Source: Deltaproteobacteria bacterium (GTDB lineage Bacteria > Desulfobacterota > Binatia > UBA9968 > JAJDTQ01). From it: a DNA stretch of 35,330 nucleotides. The stretch's first letter is position 1. Each line of letters begins with the position of its first letter. Under the pieces are notes generated by a model that saw only the letters and a program-made list of their open reading frames with translations, was not told the DNA's origin and searched no databases. A program made the position numbers and the translations under genes. Below, one piece after another: positions 32,142 to 35,330 of the stretch. The stretch is from the NCBI GenBank assembly GCA_026712905.1, contig JAPOPM010000174.1, forward strand, positions 1-35,330. The letters are read 5' to 3'.

Positions 32142-32810
32142 TCAAGGGGCCTGGTATTCGGAAAGCAGACTATCACAGGACGAGAAATCCGTCAGGATGC
32201 GCAGACACGCGAAGGTGGCGAAGTCCAGGCTCAGGGCGCCGTCGCGCCACAGCAACAAGGCCTTGTCCGGCGCGTGCCAGACGGAACCGGGGCTGCGCAG
32301 GTCGTCGGGGACCCTGACCAGGAAGAACCTCCTGGCGTCACCCGAATCCGGCGCGACCCAGTGGGTGAAGAAGCACAGCCGGCCCAGGTCGCAAGACAGC
32401 TTCTCGCGCGCCAGGAAATCGGCGAAGTCCACTCCCCGGCCGCTCAAGGCGTGACGTTCACGGGGCGGCACCCTTCGTCGCACTGGATCCGGGTGTTCAC
32501 CCTTGACGGCGAAGAGAAGCCCCGTGGCGGCAAGAAGGACCCTGGCGGCGGCAACCCAACAGCCCGTGGCGTACGCTGGAGTCAACTCGGATCCCAACAG
32601 GCGGCGCGCCTCGGCCGCCGTCAGGTCGTGGCACCGCCGCAAGGTCGCCTGCGCGTAATCGCCGCTGTCGATACCACCCTCGGGCAACGACAGATTCCCA
32701 CTGCCGGCACGCGCGGCCGCGGCGGAAGATGCCGAAAGCAGCACCTGAAGACCGAAGCGGCGGCTGTCCCGAACTGCGACCAGCCCGACCCGGTCGCCCC
32801 GCTCATCCAT
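32142..32810 (-). CDS. Nudix-like protein with degenerate catalytic box
   Basis: A 222-aa protein whose order of segments follows the larger Nudix hydrolases (NUDT19-like): VGLVAVRDSRRFGLQVLL at the start, NLSLPEGGIDSGDYAQ where FPGGxVDxGD is expected, LTPAYATGCWVAAARVLLAATGLLFAV in place of the Nudix helix, then LCFFTHWVAPDSGDARRFFLVRVP. The core REUxEExG reads RVLLAATG, so the metal-binding glutamates are replaced. It should not hydrolyse nucleotides by the usual mechanism; a binding or structural role, or decay, is possible. It lies 54 bases after homoserine dehydrogenase on the same strand. No ribosome site is obvious before the ATG. The assignment is by pattern and is moderate. Confidence 0.6.
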   Translation of the reverse strand: MDERGDRVGLVAVRDSRRFGLQVLLSASSAAAARAGSGNLSLPEGGIDSGDYAQATLRRCHDLTAAEARRLLGSELTPAYATGCWVAAARVLLAATGLLFAVKGEHPDPVRRRVPPRERHALSGRGVDFADFLAREKLSCDLGRLCFFTHWVAPDSGDARRFFLVRVPDDLRSPGSVWHAPDKALLLWRDGALSLDFATFACLRILTDFSSCDSLLSEYQAP

Positions 32811-32864
32811 GGGCTTTCGGCCGCGAGTCCTGCCTGCCCCGGCGTTCGGGCACCGGAGGTCCCT

Positions 32865-34241
32865 TCAAGCCTTCCATATGGGCAGCCACAGGGGTTCCGC
32901 CAGCACGTAGTCCTTTTGCGCGATGCGCTCCAGGGCTTGGCGCAACTGGCCCACGCTGGTCTCTTCCAGGGTGATCACGAACGGCAGGATCTCGCGGGCC
33001 GCGGCTCCGCCCTTCCCTGCCCCCACGAGCCCCTCCAACTCTTCGTCCGTGTGCTGGAGCTGCCAGATCTCGGATACGTTGATCCTTTGGTCCCCGAATA
33101 TCTGGCAAAGCTCGCCGACGATGCCGCTCTGGTCCCGCACCACGAAGCGAACGTAGAAGGAGCCCCTGAGGTCGTCCTGCGGACGCACCGAGTCCACCCC
33201 CGAGACGATGCTCTCCACCGGCAGAAAGGGTGCATCGCCGGAACGCAGCACCAGTTCCTGAACATCGCCCAGCACCGCCACCGCGGTGGCGCCACCGCCG
33301 GCCCCGGGTCCGGCGAACACGTAGTCCCAGTCACCCGCGTCGGGCGCTCCGCCGTCGCTGACCTGCCCCTTGAAGAACAGCGCGTTGGTGACGCCGTCGA
33401 TGCTCGCGATGGGATGGCGTTCCGGCACCACCATGGGGCTCACCATGGCCTCCAGGGCGCCGTCGACGCCGCGCGCCAGGGCCACGGACTTGATGGTGGC
33501 GCGGCCCTTGCGCGCCGCATAGAGGAAGTCGATGGCGTGGATGCGCTCGATGCCCTTTCGGTGGATGGCGCCGGCCTGCAGGCGCGCGCCGAAGGTGACG
33601 GACGCCAACAGCAGCAGCTTGGCTTCGGCGTCGCGGCCGCTCACGTCGGCATCCGGATCGGCTTCGGCGTAACCCAATGCCTGGGCGGAAGCCAGCGCGT
33701 CCTCGTAGGACCGGCCCCGCTGTGCCATCTCCGTCAGGATGTAGTTGCTGGTGCCGTTCAACAGGCCGTAGACCGCCGCCGGCCGCTCGGCCGCGAGGCT
33801 CTGGGTGAGGGGTCCGATGATGGGGATGCCGCCGCCGACGCAGGCCTCGAAACGCACGGCCCGGCCGCTCTCCCGGGCCGCGGCCCAGATCTCCCTGCCG
33901 TGGGCCACGAGCAACGCCTTGTTGGCGGTGGCCACCGACTTGCCGTGGCGCAGCGCGTCGAGCACCCACTCCTTCTGGACGCGCAGGTCGGCGGGTCCTC
34001 CGGCGCCGAGCACCTCCACCACGACATCGACGTCGGGGTGACCGGTGACCGCGGCCGGATCGGTGGTGAAGAGTTGCGGCGACGCCGCGTACCCGGGCTT
34101 GCCCTCGGGCCGGCGCGTGAACACCTTGGTCACCTCGGCGTCCACGCCGAAACGCGCCAAGTGCCCCTTGACCACGAGATCGTGTACGGCGCCGCCGACG
34201 GTGCCGGCGCCGAGGATGCCGATGCGGACCGGAGACCCCAT
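32865..34241 (-). CDS. hom: homoserine dehydrogenase
   Basis: A 458-aa enzyme that reduces aspartate semialdehyde to homoserine, the branch point to threonine and methionine. It has the NAD(P)-binding motif GILGAGTVGG (residues 8-17), the ATANKALLVAHG block with K108, and the signature VYGLLNGTSNYILTEM. The AEADPDADVSGRDAEAKL stretch holds the substrate-binding acids and lysine. The C-terminal ACT domain (about 365-458, YVRFVVRDQSGIVGELCQIF) is the usual site of threonine feedback. The start at 34241 lies eight bases after the aminotransferase stop, which suggests coupled translation; a longer open frame upstream overlaps the aminotransferase and is spurious. Confidence 0.96.
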   Translation of the reverse strand: MGSPVRIGILGAGTVGGAVHDLVVKGHLARFGVDAEVTKVFTRRPEGKPGYAASPQLFTTDPAAVTGHPDVDVVVEVLGAGGPADLRVQKEWVLDALRHGKSVATANKALLVAHGREIWAAARESGRAVRFEACVGGGIPIIGPLTQSLAAERPAAVYGLLNGTSNYILTEMAQRGRSYEDALASAQALGYAEADPDADVSGRDAEAKLLLLASVTFGARLQAGAIHRKGIERIHAIDFLYAARKGRATIKSVALARGVDGALEAMVSPMVVPERHPIASIDGVTNALFFKGQVSDGGAPDAGDWDYVFAGPGAGGGATAVAVLGDVQELVLRSGDAPFLPVESIVSGVDSVRPQDDLRGSFYVRFVVRDQSGIVGELCQIFGDQRINVSEIWQLQHTDEELEGLVGAGKGGAAAREILPFVITLEETSVGQLRQALERIAQKDYVLAEPLWLPIWKA

Positions 34242-34249
34242 GACGCGCG

Positions 34250-35330
34250 CTATTCGGGCAGCATGCCCATGGCGTTGCGGATGGTACGAATCGCCTGCCG
34301 GGTGCGGTGTTCGTTCTCGATCAGGGCGAAGCGCACGTGCTGGTCGCCGTACTGGCCGAAACCGATGCCCGGGGAGACCGCCACCTTGGCTTCGTTGAGC
34401 AGGAACTTGGAGAACTCCACCGAGCCCATGGAGCGGTAGGGCGCCGGGATCTCGGCCCACACGAACATGGTAGCCTTGGGCTTGCGGATCATCCAGTTGA
34501 GCCGCGCCAAGCCGTCCACCAGCACGTCGCGCCGGTTCCGGTACTTCTCGGAGATCTCGTGCACGTCGTCATCCTGGTGGTTGAGGGCATGGATGGACGC
34601 GATCTGAACCGGCTGGAAAATGCCGTAGTCCATGTAGCTCTTGAGTCGCGCCAAGGCGTGGATCATGGTGGCGTTGCCCACGGCGAAGCCAACGCGCCAG
34701 CCGGGCATGTTGTAGCTCTTGGACATGGTGAAGAACTCGACGCCCACGTCCTTGGCGCCCGCGGCCTGAAGGAAGCTTGGAGGTTCGTAGCCGTCGAAGG
34801 TGAGGTCCGCGTAGGCCAGGTCGTGGATGACCAGAATCTCGTTCTCCTTGGCAAACTTCACGATGCGCTCGAAGAACTCCAGCTCCACCACTTCGGTGGT
34901 GGGATTGTGGGGGAAGTTCAGGATCAGCAGCTTGGGACGCGGCCACGTCTGCTTGATGGCCTCTTCGAGCTGCTCCATGAAGCCCTCGCTGGAGACCAGC
35001 GGGATGCTGCGCAGGTCGCCCCCGGCTATCACCACGGAATACTGGTGGATCGGATAGGTGGGGCTCGGGCACAGCACCACGTCTCCCGGGTCGATCATGG
35101 CCAGCACCAAGTGCGCCAAGCCCTCCTTGGATCCGATGGTGACGATGGCCTCGTCATCCGCGTCGATGGACACCCCGTACCGCCGCTGATACCAGTCGCA
35201 AATGGCCACCCGGAGCTTGTAGATGCCGCGGGACACCGAGTAGCGGTGGTTCTGGGGCTTCTGGACCGCCTCCACCAGCTTGTCGACGATGGGGGCCGGC
35301 GTGGCCATGTCCGGATTGCCCATGCTGAAG
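34250..35330 (-). CDS. class I aminotransferase, AlaC/LL-DAP aminotransferase-like (N-terminus beyond window)
   Basis: 359 codons of a PLP enzyme whose N-terminal portion runs off the right edge; the frame stays open past the internal ATG at 35323, where the usual FSMGNPD motif is complete. The PLP-binding lysine is in [15 protein letters not shown], and [29 protein letters not shown] and the C-terminal [20 protein letters not shown] (PLP-phosphate and substrate Arg region) are all present. The sequence is closest in pattern to AlaC-type alanine/glutamate transaminases. It precedes hom by eight bases, a pair found in other bacteria, which suggests a role in aspartate-family or alanine nitrogen flow. 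The exact substrate is not fixed. Confidence 0.9.
   Translation of the reverse strand, partial: FSMGNPDMATPAPIVDKLVEAVQKPQNHRYSVSRGIYKLRVAICDWYQRRYGVSIDADDEAIVTIGSKEGLAHLVLAMIDPGDVVLCPSPTYPIHQYSVVIAGGDLRSIPLVSSEGFMEQLEEAIKQTWPRPKLLILNFPHNPTTEVVELEFFERIVKFAKENEILVIHDLAYADLTFDGYEPPSFLQAAGAKDVGVEFFTMSKSYNMPGWRVGFAVGNATMIHALARLKSYMDYGIFQPVQIASIHALNHQDDDVHEISEKYRNRRDVLVDGLARLNWMIRKPKATMFVWAEIPAPYRSMGSVEFSKFLLNEAKVAVSPGIGFGQYGDQHVRFALIENEHRTRQAIRTIRNAMGMLPE

Noticed and set aside
32274..34439. 721-codon plus-strand frame
   Set aside because: Antisense to homoserine dehydrogenase and the Nudix-like gene, both of which have strong family signatures.

Overview
The window is GC-rich, densely coded DNA from a Gram-negative bacterium. 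It encodes an autotransporter beta-barrel, a surface lipoprotein with a lipobox, and a Tat-exported binding protein. The mix of UbiD-type, LLM-flavin, molybdenum-hydroxylase and peptide-ABC genes resembles uncultured lineages once lumped with the Deltaproteobacteria (Tectomicrobia/Entotheonella-like, Binatota-like). That assignment is an impression from gene content and was not tested.

Layout. (1) 1-5186, minus strand: molybdenum hydroxylase large subunit, LLM flavin oxidoreductase, UbiD-type decarboxylase, then the start of an NMT1-type binding protein that has its own sigma70-like promoter. (2) 5331-11147, plus strand: a complete oligopeptide-type ABC importer (Tat-exported binding protein, two permeases, one fused double ATPase), closed by a hairpin terminator. 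(3) 11289-15119, plus strand: a small catabolic cassette of amidohydrolase, haem-oxygenase-like diiron protein, cyclase/formamidase-type hydrolase, DHDPS-type lyase and a 69-aa protein. (4) 15147-17838, plus strand: a sulfide-oxidation module of SQR-family flavoprotein, persulfide dioxygenase-rhodanese fusion and a small Cys-rich protein. (5) 18256-20857, minus strand: miaB, bifunctional nuclease and a membrane-anchored TPR protein. (6) 21187-22326, plus strand: a DUF4143-type ATPase with a palindrome upstream. (7) 22385-30262, minus strand: three XRE-type regulators, a 1250-aa autotransporter and a TbpB-like lipoprotein. (8) 30263-31079: a low-coding stretch with a 167-bp MITE-like inverted repeat. 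(9) 31080-35330, minus strand: AlaC-like aminotransferase (cut by the window edge), homoserine dehydrogenase, a degenerate Nudix-like protein and a 4,5-dihydroxyphthalate-decarboxylase/NMT1-like protein.

Most notable signal: the SQR-family gene is interrupted by an in-frame TGA (16140-16142). By eye this codon falls exactly where the family has its C-terminal redox cysteine. The same frame continues for 53 more codons and ends in the family's C-terminal signature. Ten bases after the TGA there is a perfect 8-bp hairpin with a GGA loop. The 18-nt distance from UGA to the apical GG equals that of the E. coli fdhF SECIS as I recall it. The window may therefore encode a selenocysteine form of a sulfide:quinone oxidoreductase beside a persulfide dioxygenase. 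A nonsense mutation or sequencing error is the competing explanation.

No tRNA, rRNA or CRISPR array was recognised.
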